Assembly: GCF_015209965.1 (NCBI RefSeq)
Contig: NZ_MU158689.1
Coordinates: forward strand, 326,648-390,647
Direction: 5' to 3'
Source: Sphingobacterium pedocola
Lineage (GTDB): Bacteria; Bacteroidota; Bacteroidia; Sphingobacteriales; Sphingobacteriaceae
DNA length: 64,000 nt
Below, piece after piece: positions 24,810-32,783 of the stretch. Position numbers and translations under genes: made by a program. Each line of letters opens with the position of its first letter. Position 1 is the first letter of the stretch. The notes beneath the pieces are model-generated. The model worked only from the letters and a program-made list of their open reading frames with translations. It had not been told where the DNA came from and made no database searches.

Positions 24810-26927
24810 TTAACTCAATTTCTTATTTGAAACGCCTAAATTTTTAGCAAGGCCAAACAAGGAACTGATAAACCCGGCATCTCCACTGTCGTCTGCATCT
24901 CTGGCCGCCTGTTGTAATTTGATCAGCGCGGCTGAAACCGTAAGGTTCTTAATGTCATTGGATGAAATTCCGTATTTGTCAGCTAAGCTGCGAACTTTTT
25001 CAGCTAAATCACCTTTTCCGTCGGGACCTAATAAAGAGCCTTTAATGTCTAACGCATGTTGTGAATTATTGATTAAGTGATCGAAACCTTTCGAATTCGA
25101 AACCTGGCGAACAATATTTTCGAAGAACATGGTTTCGCCACCTACGATGTCAATCTTCGCAGATTTTAAAGCTTCCGATAATACACTTGATTGAGCTGCT
25201 GCAATATCTTTTTGGATATGAATATGCGCAAGTTCTATGTCGCGTTCTTTTTGTAATTGTAGTTTGAACTCCTCGTGCTCTCTGCCTACACCATCCAATT
25301 TCTTCATCGCTTCAGCTTTCTCTTCTATACCTCTCGCTTCGGCTAATGCTTTTTCACGAACGATTTCCGCCTCCATCAAGCCCTCCTTCCGCATAGCATC
25401 CGCTTTTTTCTCTATGATATTTGCTTCTGCTGCACCTTGAATCTGGGCAGCTTCTGCTTTTGCGATCATCACTTCCGCCTCCGATAAGCCCAATGCAGCA
25501 TCCTCTTTTGCCTGTGCCTCGGCTGTGATTTTTCGAGCTTCAGCATCTCTTACGGATGCTTCTTTCTTTGCGTCAGCTTCTATCAGTACTTCCTGTGCTT
25601 TTTTCTCGGCTATTTTAAGCGAAGCATCGGCATCGATTACTTTTTTCTCCGCCTCTTGTTCTGCCGCAATCTTAGCAGCTTCTGCTGCTTTTACTGTACC
25701 AATTAATTTTTCTTCCGCTTCCTGTGACGCTGCTATCACACCTGCTTGTTTAATCCGTTCTACTTCGCGGAAAACTTCCAGATCTTTAACCCCCTGTTGT
25801 TCCTCGATAACCCCCTTCTCCAGTTGGACGCGTTCTTTGATAACCCCTTGGATACTTTTTTTCTCGGTTTCAATAGATCTTTCTTTATCAATTTGGGCTA
25901 GGGTTACAATACGTTCGCGTTCCGTTTGCTCCAATGCCCGGTCTTTTTCTACACGTTCTGTCTCTACTGCATCCGTACGCAATTTGTTTTTTTCTGCAAT
26001 AATGATCTGACGCAATTTGTTTTCTTCTTGAATAGCTAATGACTCCTCGGTAGCAATCCGAACAGTTTGTGCTTTAAGACGTTCTTCTTCTCGAACCTTC
26101 GTTATCTCAGCTTCTTCGCGGGCTTTAATGTTATCTATTTCGCGACGTTGCTTTTCTTCTTTTTCTGCTAACTGACGCTCCAATTCTAAAATAGCTTCAC
26201 GCGCTTCTACATTCTGTTTTTTGATCACCTTCTCCTCTTCGCGGCGGATAAGATTGGCATTCATGTTTTGCTTAGCCGTTAGTTCCGTGATTTTTTTGAT
26301 ACCTTCTGAATCCAATATGTTCTCGGTACTTAAGAACTTAAGTTCCGTTTGTTCCAAATAATCAATTGCACAATCATCCAGAATATATCCGTTCAAATCG
26401 GTACCAATGATATTGAGAATTTCATCACGAAATTCACGTCTTGCTTCGTACAATTCGATGAAGTCGAATTTTTTACCAACTGTTTTCAACGCTTCTGAAA
26501 ATTTGGCTTCAAAGATGTTTTTTAATGTTTCGGGCTCACTTGCGCGATCACAGCCCAGGTTTTGTGCCACATTAATAACATCGTCAACGGATTTGTTTAC
26601 GCGGACAAAGAAGGCTACTTTGATATCTGCACGAATGTTGTCTTTACAAATTAAGCCGTCACTTTGCATGCGGGCAATCTCGATTTTTTTAATGGAAATA
26701 TCCATGATTTCCATTTTATGAAATACAGGGATCACATACATCCCTTTATTAAACGCTACTTTTGATCCACCTACACCGGTTCTTACAATTGATTTACCTT
26801 GAGGGATTTTCTTGTAGAACATACTCAGTACAACGAAGAAGGCTACGATAATAAAGATGATAGCGCCTATTCCTATTAAGACGGCCCCAGTGATGCCATC
26901 TACGAATAATAATATGTTACTTGCCAT
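24810..26927 (-). CDS. Flotillin-like band-7 membrane protein (YqiK type)
   Basis: The 705-residue protein has one N-terminal membrane helix (about 12-36), a band-7/SPFH domain (about 40-210: IPQGKSIVRTGVGG, GMYVIPVFHKMEIMDISIKKIEI), a very long Glu/Ala-rich coiled coil (about 220-570, with AEAxKxxAE-type repeats) and a Ser/Gly-rich C-terminal domain (VGGETMFFENIVRQVSNS). Flotillins form membrane scaffold assemblies and microdomains. The upstream neighbour is a YqiJ-like OB-fold protein (22 bp gap), matching the yqiJ-yqiK pairing known in E. coli. It is part of the PspA cluster. Confidence 0.92.
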   Translation of the reverse strand: MASNILLFVDGITGAVLIGIGAIIFIIVAFFVVLSMFYKKIPQGKSIVRTGVGGSKVAFNKGMYVIPVFHKMEIMDISIKKIEIARMQSDGLICKDNIRADIKVAFFVRVNKSVDDVINVAQNLGCDRASEPETLKNIFEAKFSEALKTVGKKFDFIELYEARREFRDEILNIIGTDLNGYILDDCAIDYLEQTELKFLSTENILDSEGIKKITELTAKQNMNANLIRREEEKVIKKQNVEAREAILELERQLAEKEEKQRREIDNIKAREEAEITKVREEERLKAQTVRIATEESLAIQEENKLRQIIIAEKNKLRTDAVETERVEKDRALEQTERERIVTLAQIDKERSIETEKKSIQGVIKERVQLEKGVIEEQQGVKDLEVFREVERIKQAGVIAASQEAEEKLIGTVKAAEAAKIAAEQEAEKKVIDADASLKIAEKKAQEVLIEADAKKEASVRDAEARKITAEAQAKEDAALGLSEAEVMIAKAEAAQIQGAAEANIIEKKADAMRKEGLMEAEIVREKALAEARGIEEKAEAMKKLDGVGREHEEFKLQLQKERDIELAHIHIQKDIAAAQSSVLSEALKSAKIDIVGGETMFFENIVRQVSNSKGFDHLINNSQHALDIKGSLLGPDGKGDLAEKVRSLADKYGISSNDIKNLTVSAALIKLQQAARDADDSGDAGFISSLFGLAKNLGVSNKKLS

Positions 26928-26948
26928 TTGGTTGATGTGATTAAGTGG

Positions 26949-27632
26949 TTAAATGTTGTTTAAGTTTATATTCTTTGTTACGTAATAGTATTTTTTGTTC
27001 GGCGTTTCGTCGATCACGATAATGTCATCTCCGTAATTTATCTTTTCACCATTTCTGCTTTTTACATTGAGCCGGATGACATCCTTATCAACGACAAGTT
27101 CTGCAGAACCTACGCTTTCTCCTTGTATAGTAGACCGCATTTTACCTGTTCGCCCTAAAAAATCAAGTGCTTCTTCACCTAGATAGCCTACATTTTTATA
27201 GAGCTTGACTACTGGAACCGTAACGTAGTGCATTAGAAAATAGGTCAATAGGAATATAGGAAGGAGTATAAAGACAGATTTCCAGCCATATGAAGATAGA
27301 TTAAACGCGAAGGAAGATGCTATCGTTATCATCCAGCCGATAAATTTGAATAATGTCACGATTACCATCAGTGGTGCTTTGCCAATATTTATAAAATCCA
27401 TAGCTTTAGATAGAAAGGATGGCTGCGCGTCAGCTTCGGCATCCAAATCATCCGGTGCATCAATATCTTGTATATCCGCACCGTCAAAATCGATGTCAAT
27501 GTTAGCATCTCCAAAATCAAATCCATCGCCCAAAAACATGGTCAGAAGCCAGTACAGTAAAGATAGGCCAGTCAGGACCGTCATTATTGCATTCGGTAGT
27601 GGATTAAATAGTAGGTTTAGAATTTCAGCCAT
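26949..27632 (-). CDS. YqiJ-like membrane protein with OB-fold domain
   Basis: The 227-residue protein has an N-terminal membrane helix (about 15-33), an acidic cytosolic or periplasmic segment (about 35-68: GDANIDIDFDGADIQDIDAPDD), two or three further helices (75-155) and a C-terminal OB-fold-type beta domain (about 155-227: LGRTGKMRSTIQGESVGSAELVV...YGDDIIVID), as in NfeD-like and YqiJ proteins. Such proteins pair with flotillins and are thought to help membrane organisation. The gene directly precedes the flotillin gene, and the DUF4177 gene precedes it by 18 bp. Confidence 0.85.
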   Translation of the reverse strand: MAEILNLLFNPLPNAIMTVLTGLSLLYWLLTMFLGDGFDFGDANIDIDFDGADIQDIDAPDDLDAEADAQPSFLSKAMDFINIGKAPLMVIVTLFKFIGWMITIASSFAFNLSSYGWKSVFILLPIFLLTYFLMHYVTVPVVKLYKNVGYLGEEALDFLGRTGKMRSTIQGESVGSAELVVDKDVIRLNVKSRNGEKINYGDDIIVIDETPNKKYYYVTKNINLNNI

Positions 27633-27650
27633 CGTATTGCTTTTAATTTG

Positions 27651-27845
27651 TTATCGTTCTCTTTTAAACGTGTAGAGGAATGCATATGTGCCCCCTGTTG
27701 AGATTGCGCTTTCAGCGGTCACGAGTTCCCAACCTTCTCGACCCATTATATTTAGTTCTTCATCAATTCGATCCGATTCAAAGCCGCTCTTTGTCCAACT
27801 GAACTTGGAGTCAATCTTAATCGTTTTGTATTCAAATGTTTTCAT
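27651..27845 (-). CDS. DUF4177-type mini-protein
   Basis: The 64-residue product matches the small DUF4177 pattern: MKTFEYKTIKI at the start, a helix containing LNIMGREGWELVTAES, and a final strand YAFLYTFKRER. No membrane segment or catalytic residue is seen. It overlaps the end of the pspA gene by 14 bp, which implies coupled translation. It probably binds a partner in the PspA/flotillin module; this is inference, as no DUF4177 function is known to me. Confidence 0.8.
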   Translation of the reverse strand: MKTFEYKTIKIDSKFSWTKSGFESDRIDEELNIMGREGWELVTAESAISTGGTYAFLYTFKRER

Positions 27846-28539
27846 CTTTTAATCCTATTTGCTTTTTCAACTCGTTTAGTTCTTTCGAGACTGCTTTATT
27901 TACGTCATCTAGCTGATTGAATTTATCAGCTGCGTTGTGGGCAGCTATTTCTCCAAAAGCATCCGCCAAGGAAGCATCTGCTGCTACTTTTGCCTTCAGT
28001 CGCTCCAACATATCAATTGTGCTATTGTTGTCCATATTAGCTATTTGCTTGTTTGCTAACTCCGATGCGGCACTCACTTTTTGTTTGGCTCTTAAAGTTG
28101 TCAATTCTTTTTCCCATTTAGAAATGTTTAACTGTAAAATTTCCAGATTTTGAGCAACTTCTTCCAGTGTAAGTTTGTGCTCTTCTGCCTGCTTCTGCAA
28201 TGTAAGCGTATGTTCTAAAAAATCCTTTTTTTGTAATAGGGCTTCTTTTGCCAACCTATTTGCGATTTCAGGTGTAATCTCACCCGCATTGGCCTTTAGT
28301 AGGATATGCTTGGCTTTATCTTCCAATTGTTTCGTTTTTTCTTTGTTCTCCGCGATTTTGTTCTCCGAACGAATCTGGAATGCTTTGGCCTTAGCATATT
28401 GTTCGGTTGTCGTGGCGAGTTCTTCTTTCAGATCGCGGATGCCTTGCTCGGTCATGCTAATGGGATCTTCCATCTTATCGACTAGAGCATGAATCTCGGA
28501 TTGTCCGATTTTTAAAAGCCTTTTGAAAATATTCATCAT
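27832..28539 (-). CDS. pspA: PspA/IM30-family membrane-remodelling protein
   Basis: The 235-residue protein begins with the amphipathic helix and hairpin of PspA/Vipp1 (IFKRLLKIGQSEIHALVDKMEDPISMTEQGIRDLKEEL), continues with a long coiled coil (about 25-190), and ends with helices typical of the family. PspA-type proteins are ESCRT-III-like and coat damaged inner membranes. The second Met (28536) could be the start. The gene follows the DUF2170-like gene by 19 bp and overlaps the DUF4177 gene. It is not preceded by a PspF gene, so control must differ from the E. coli psp operon. Confidence 0.92.
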   Translation of the reverse strand: MMNIFKRLLKIGQSEIHALVDKMEDPISMTEQGIRDLKEELATTTEQYAKAKAFQIRSENKIAENKEKTKQLEDKAKHILLKANAGEITPEIANRLAKEALLQKKDFLEHTLTLQKQAEEHKLTLEEVAQNLEILQLNISKWEKELTTLRAKQKVSAASELANKQIANMDNNSTIDMLERLKAKVAADASLADAFGEIAAHNAADKFNQLDDVNKAVSKELNELKKQIGLKDENI

Positions 28540-28558
28540 ATCGTTGTCTCTATTTCGA

Positions 28559-28948
28559 TTATAATTTTGAAAACTTGATTAACTGTTCATAATATTCACT
28601 CAGAAGTAGAGAAAGTGAATTAATCGCTGCCTCAAATTCATTTTGATCAAGATTGTGTAGTTGTAACGTGTAACGAAATATTACGCGTTTACCATCCTCT
28701 GTCAATGCGAATGCACCATGTACAATATCTCTGTTCTTAATCAACAAAGCTTTAAAGGTAAATAGATTGTCTTCGCCCAGTGTAAAGAGATATTGTTCAA
28801 AAATAATAATAGGTGGTGCGACCCCAATAATGAGATTCCTTATATTATCTGCTTCGCTTTCTACAAGGAGTACACCGTCTTTTGCATTCTTGGATACTAC
28901 TGTGAAATCAAGATCAGTAATGAATTTTTCTACCTTTTTAAAATGCAT
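28559..28948 (-). CDS. DUF2170 (YjfI)-like small protein
   Basis: The 129-residue soluble protein has strand-helix patterns (FKALLIKNRDIVHGAFALTED, VIFRYTLQLHNLDQNEFEAAINSL) of the YjfI/DUF2170 or YbjN-like, chaperone-type fold. The match is by pattern and context: yjfI lies beside the pspA homologue yjfJ in E. coli. It is the first gene of the minus-strand operon, 92 bp from the divergent XRE regulator. The start codon at 28948 leaves a leader of about 45 nt from the predicted promoter at 29002-29009. Confidence 0.75.
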   Translation of the reverse strand: MHFKKVEKFITDLDFTVVSKNAKDGVLLVESEADNIRNLIIGVAPPIIIFEQYLFTLGEDNLFTFKALLIKNRDIVHGAFALTEDGKRVIFRYTLQLHNLDQNEFEAAINSLSLLLSEYYEQLIKFSKL

Positions 28949-28976
28949 TGGCTAATAATTTTATATATTTGCTTAT

Positions 28977-29016
28977 TATCTTTGCATAAAGATAGTGAAT
29001 GCAAAAATATTTTGCA
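28977..29016. promoter_or_regulatory. Divergent promoters with nested palindromic operator
   Basis: In the 92-bp gap between the XRE gene and the pspA operon, the plus-strand -7 element TATCTTTG (28977-28984) and the minus-strand element TATTTTTG (29009-29002) face away from each other. TTTGCAT (28981-28987) pairs with ATGCAAA (28999-29005), and TGCAAAA (29000-29006) pairs with TTTTGCA (29010-29016) over a 3-nt centre. Each palindrome covers one -7 element. This arrangement fits an operator for the XRE regulator controlling both units. Binding is inferred. Confidence 0.6.
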
Positions 29017-29040
29017 ATATTTTTTTGAAAAAAATTATAA

Positions 29041-29703
29041 ATGAGTCAAATCGGGAATAACATTAAGAAACTTCGTAAAGTGAAAGGGCTAAGTCAGCAG
29101 GCGTTTGCGGAACTTTTTGGATTAACAAGAGGTAATATTTCTTCATACGAAGAGTTTAGGGCCGAGCCTCGTATTGAAGTTATTTTACAGATTGCAAAAT
29201 ATTTTAGCATACCTGTAGCTGAATTGCTGGAAAAGCAGTTGACGGTAAACGAAATCTTAAATTTTGAAGATTACTTTGTTGATGGTAGTGCGACAAAGAA
29301 TGCTAAAAACTTGGCACAAATACCGTTTATTGGAAGAGAAGCGTTTCAGATGGGGCAACATGTGTTAACCGACCTTATTAATTTACCTCAGGTTTATTTT
29401 CCCGTCTATAGTAAGAGCAGTTTTATGGCTGTTGAAAACAATTCGTTTATCCCAAGACCGGTGTCGTTTCCCTTTGAGGAAAATGCGATCTTATTTTTTG
29501 AACATGTAGACGTGGATATTCTGCATACACTGGACAGGCATTTTGGCTTCTATTTAAAGGAGGAGAATTTGTTTTTTGGACAATATGAGGTAGAGGGAAA
29601 AGATATTGAATTGGTTTTAAATGATTGGAAGAAGGTTTCCTTCACTGCGGAAGATGCCATATGCTTTTGGAAGCTCTACGCAAAGTTTGAGAAGGTTTTA
29701 TGA
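29041..29703 (+). CDS. XRE-family regulator with S24-like C-terminal domain
   Basis: The 220-residue protein has an N-terminal helix-turn-helix of the Cro/C1 type (about 5-62: IGNNIKKLRKVKGLSQQAFAEL, then LTRGNISSYEEFRAEPRIEVI). Residues about 95-190 (IPFIGREAFQMG, VYFPVYSKSSFMAVEN, LKEENLFFGQYEVEG) resemble the LexA/S24 dimerisation fold, but no Ser-Lys protease pair or cleavage site is evident. It is divergent from the pspA operon and is followed by a terminator, so it is a single-gene unit. It likely controls the stress module and itself through the palindromes upstream. Confidence 0.85.
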   Translation: MSQIGNNIKKLRKVKGLSQQAFAELFGLTRGNISSYEEFRAEPRIEVILQIAKYFSIPVAELLEKQLTVNEILNFEDYFVDGSATKNAKNLAQIPFIGREAFQMGQHVLTDLINLPQVYFPVYSKSSFMAVENNSFIPRPVSFPFEENAILFFEHVDVDILHTLDRHFGFYLKEENLFFGQYEVEGKDIELVLNDWKKVSFTAEDAICFWKLYAKFEKVL

Positions 29704-29720
29704 TATCGTTAATTTACAAA

Positions 29721-29755
29721 GTAAGAGATGCAACTAGGATGGATGCATCTCTTAC
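29721..29755 (+). terminator. Terminator of XRE gene
   Basis: GTAAGAGATGCA (29721-29732) pairs perfectly with TGCATCTCTTAC (29744-29755) over an 11-nt loop, followed by TTTC. It lies between the XRE gene and convergent uvrA. The U-tract is short. Confidence 0.65.
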
Positions 29756-29786
29756 TTTCATCGCTGGGACTATGGCGTGGGATATA

Positions 29787-32633
29787 TTATGAAGGTTTCA
29801 TCTCCAATTTTAAAAATCGTGCTGTTTCGCTGTTTTTCTGTTTAATAAGATCTTCGGGTATACCCGAAAAAAGAAGTTTTCCGCCGTTTTTACCACCCTC
29901 AGGCCCCATGTCAATTACCCAATCGGCTACTTTTACAACATCTAGGTTGTGTTCGATAATCAACACCGTATTTCCACGATCTACTAACCGATAGATTACA
30001 CCCAATAGCACGTTGACATCTTCGAAATGTAAGCCCGTTGTCGGTTCATCTAAAATATAAAATGTATTCCCTGTGTCTTTTTTAGAAAGCTCGGTCGCCA
30101 ACTTGACGCGCTGCGCCTCGCCTCCTGATAGGGTAGTGGAGGATTGTCCCAATGTGATGTAGCCTAATCCCACGTCTTGCATGGTTTTTATTTTACGATA
30201 AATCGAAGGGATGTTTTCAAAGAAAGCTACCGCTTCATCGATACTCATATCCAATACATCAGAAATCGATTTTCCGCGGTACCGTACTTCTAGCGTTTCA
30301 CGATTATACCGCTTACCTTGGCAGGTTTCGCATGGAACCTGTACATCGGGTAAAAAGTTCATTTCAATGATTTTCATGCCTGCTCCTTGGCATGTTTCGC
30401 AACGACCGCCTTTAACATTGAAAGAAAAACGACCTGGTTTGTAACCGCGTATCTTTGCTTCAGGTAATTGTACGTACAGGGTTCGTATATCAGAGAAAAC
30501 TCCAGTGTAGGTAGACGCATTAGATCTTGGTGTGCGGCCAATCGGGCTTTGGTCTATTTCGATTACTTTATCAATGTCTTTAAGTCCTTCTATACTCTTG
30601 TAAGGAAGGGGATGTGCTTTTGCACGAAAAAAGTGATGGTTTAGAATCGGGTAGAGTGTACCTGTTATCAAACTGGATTTTCCCGATCCTGAGACCCCGG
30701 TTACCAAGATTAGCTTGTTTAAAGGGAAATCGACAGTTACGTTCTTTAGGTTGTTACCTGTCGCACCACGTAAAGTAAGGTGCTTGCCATTCCCTGCGCG
30801 ACGCTTCTCTGGGATTGCCACTTGTTTTTTGCCATTAAGGTATTCTGCAGTAAGGGATTTGGCTTTTAGGATCTCTTCTGGTTTGCCTTCAGCGACGACT
30901 TGCCCACCATGTACACCCGCTTCGGGTCCCATGTCGATAACATAATCCGCATTCAAAATCATGTCTTTGTCGTGCTCTACGACCAAAACAGAATTGCCAA
31001 TATCCCGCAGATTTTTAAGAGAATTAATCAGTCGTTCATTATCGCGCTGGTGAAGTCCTATACTCGGCTCGTCTAGGATATAAAGTACGTTGACCAGCTG
31101 AGAACCTATCTGAGTTGCCAGGCGGATACGTTGTGCTTCTCCTCCGGACAGTGTTTTCGACGAGCGGTCCAAAGTGAGATAACTTAGGCCTACATCTAAT
31201 AGGAAGCCCAAACGTGTACGTATTTCTTTGAGGATTTCTGTGGCAATCGTGCGTTGACGTTCATCTAGACGATCTTCTAATTGATCGAACCATTCCATCA
31301 GCATAGAAATATCCATTGCCGCGAGTTCACTAATATTTTTGCCGTCTATTTTGAAATGAAGGGACTCTCTTTTTAAGCGAGCTCCCTGACAAGTTGGACA
31401 AGCTACTTTTGTACGAAAATCTTCCAAAGACGGTGCGTCATCATGTTGTTTGCCATTCATTTCTTCCAACATCTTGAAGATGCCTGAAAACTGCACCCGA
31501 TATTCGCGAGCACCGTACGATCCGTAAGAAACGGATAGCGGAATAGGATCGTCTGTTCCAAACAGTAGCATATCAATCTGATCCTCGGGAAGTTTTTCAA
31601 TCGGGGTCGTTAAATTGAAATCAAATTTGCTTGCAACAGCTTTTAATACGGCAAAATTCCAGGATTCCCGAAGCGGACCTAACGGGACGATTCCCCCTTT
31701 TTGAATACTCAATTTGCGATCTGGAATAACGCTATTTTTGTCGATTTCAAAAATGTATCCCAAACCATCACATTTAGGACAAGCGCCATAGGGCGAGTTG
31801 AAGGAAAACGAATTGGGTTGCGGCTCATCATATGAGATGCCGGATTCCGCATCCATGAGGTAGCGACTGAAAAACTGCTCCTTATTCTCTTTGTTGGCTA
31901 TTTTTATAATTCCTTTTGCCGTTTTCATTGCCTGCATGACTGAAGTGTACAATCTTTTCTGATCTTTTTCATTGACCTGAAGACGATCTACGACTGTTTC
32001 AATATCATGGATTTTATAACGATCTACCTGCATTTTAGGAACCAGATCTAAAATTTCACCATCGACACGTACTTTAGTGTATCCCTGCTTGCGTATTTGT
32101 TCGAATAATTCCCGATAATGTCCCTTGCGGCCTTTTACGACCGGAGCTAATATATAAATGGCTTGATCCGTAAATTCATTCAGAATACGTTGTACGATTT
32201 GCTCTTCCGACATACGTTCCATGCGCTTGCCCGTTACGTACGAAAAGGCTTCCCCTGCGCGCGCGTATAGTAAGCGCAAGAAATCATATACTTCCGTAAT
32301 AGTTCCAACAGTTGAGCGTGGATTTTTACTCGTGGTTTTTTGTTCAATAGAGATCACCGGACTTAACCCCGCGATCTTATCGACATCCGGTCGTTCCAGC
32401 CCTCCTAAAAATTGACGGCTATATGCAGAAAATGTTTCCATATAGCGACGCTGTCCTTCAGCATAGATCGTGTCAAAGGCAAGAGATGATTTACCACTGC
32501 CACTCAGGCCGGTAATAACAACCAATTCATTTCTTGGAAATGATACATCAATATTTTTAAGATTATGAACACGTGCTCCGAATACTTCTACTTCACTTTG
32601 ATCCCCGAGGTCTACTGCTTTTGATTTCGTCAT
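29787..32633 (-). CDS. uvrA: Excinuclease ABC subunit A
   Basis: The 948-residue UvrA recognises bulky DNA lesions and loads UvrB in nucleotide excision repair. Two ABC ATPase halves are present: Walker A GLSGSGKSSLAFDT near the N-terminus and GVSGSGKSSLITGT near residue 640, each with LSGGEAQR signatures (TLSGGEAQRIRLA and TLSGGEAQRVKLA). Zinc-finger Cys pairs are visible (CPKCDGLGY, CPTCQGARL, CETCQGAGMK, CETCQGKRY). I start at ATG 32633 (MTKSKAVD). A reading from 32660 would begin inside the promoter element at 32658-32665. Confidence 0.98.
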   Translation of the reverse strand: MTKSKAVDLGDQSEVEVFGARVHNLKNIDVSFPRNELVVITGLSGSGKSSLAFDTIYAEGQRRYMETFSAYSRQFLGGLERPDVDKIAGLSPVISIEQKTTSKNPRSTVGTITEVYDFLRLLYARAGEAFSYVTGKRMERMSEEQIVQRILNEFTDQAIYILAPVVKGRKGHYRELFEQIRKQGYTKVRVDGEILDLVPKMQVDRYKIHDIETVVDRLQVNEKDQKRLYTSVMQAMKTAKGIIKIANKENKEQFFSRYLMDAESGISYDEPQPNSFSFNSPYGACPKCDGLGYIFEIDKNSVIPDRKLSIQKGGIVPLGPLRESWNFAVLKAVASKFDFNLTTPIEKLPEDQIDMLLFGTDDPIPLSVSYGSYGAREYRVQFSGIFKMLEEMNGKQHDDAPSLEDFRTKVACPTCQGARLKRESLHFKIDGKNISELAAMDISMLMEWFDQLEDRLDERQRTIATEILKEIRTRLGFLLDVGLSYLTLDRSSKTLSGGEAQRIRLATQIGSQLVNVLYILDEPSIGLHQRDNERLINSLKNLRDIGNSVLVVEHDKDMILNADYVIDMGPEAGVHGGQVVAEGKPEEILKAKSLTAEYLNGKKQVAIPEKRRAGNGKHLTLRGATGNNLKNVTVDFPLNKLILVTGVSGSGKSSLITGTLYPILNHHFFRAKAHPLPYKSIEGLKDIDKVIEIDQSPIGRTPRSNASTYTGVFSDIRTLYVQLPEAKIRGYKPGRFSFNVKGGRCETCQGAGMKIIEMNFLPDVQVPCETCQGKRYNRETLEVRYRGKSISDVLDMSIDEAVAFFENIPSIYRKIKTMQDVGLGYITLGQSSTTLSGGEAQRVKLATELSKKDTGNTFYILDEPTTGLHFEDVNVLLGVIYRLVDRGNTVLIIEHNLDVVKVADWVIDMGPEGGKNGGKLLFSGIPEDLIKQKNSETARFLKLEMKPS

Positions 32634-32657
32634 TGAACATTGAGTTTTTGCAATTCG

Positions 32658-32665
32658 CAAAGGTA
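32658..32665 (-). promoter_or_regulatory. -7 element of uvrA
   Basis: CAAAGGTA at 32658-32665 reads TACCTTTG on the minus strand, matching TAnnTTTG, 24 bp before the uvrA start. A TTCG lies 20 bp upstream. No obvious LexA-type box overlaps it. Confidence 0.5.
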
Positions 32666-32783
32666 CAGATTTTTAAGAGGACAAACGAAGGTGCTGAAAA
32701 TGAATTAAATTTATTTGCGTTAGATATTTCAGTTTATCTATTTAGTATTATTTCGTAATATTGAATCGACTAACATTCTTTTT

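Noticed and set aside
25525..26010. 161-codon plus-strand frame
   Set aside because: Antisense shadow of the Ala/Glu-rich coiled coil of the flotillin gene; such codons give open Ser/Ala-rich antisense frames.
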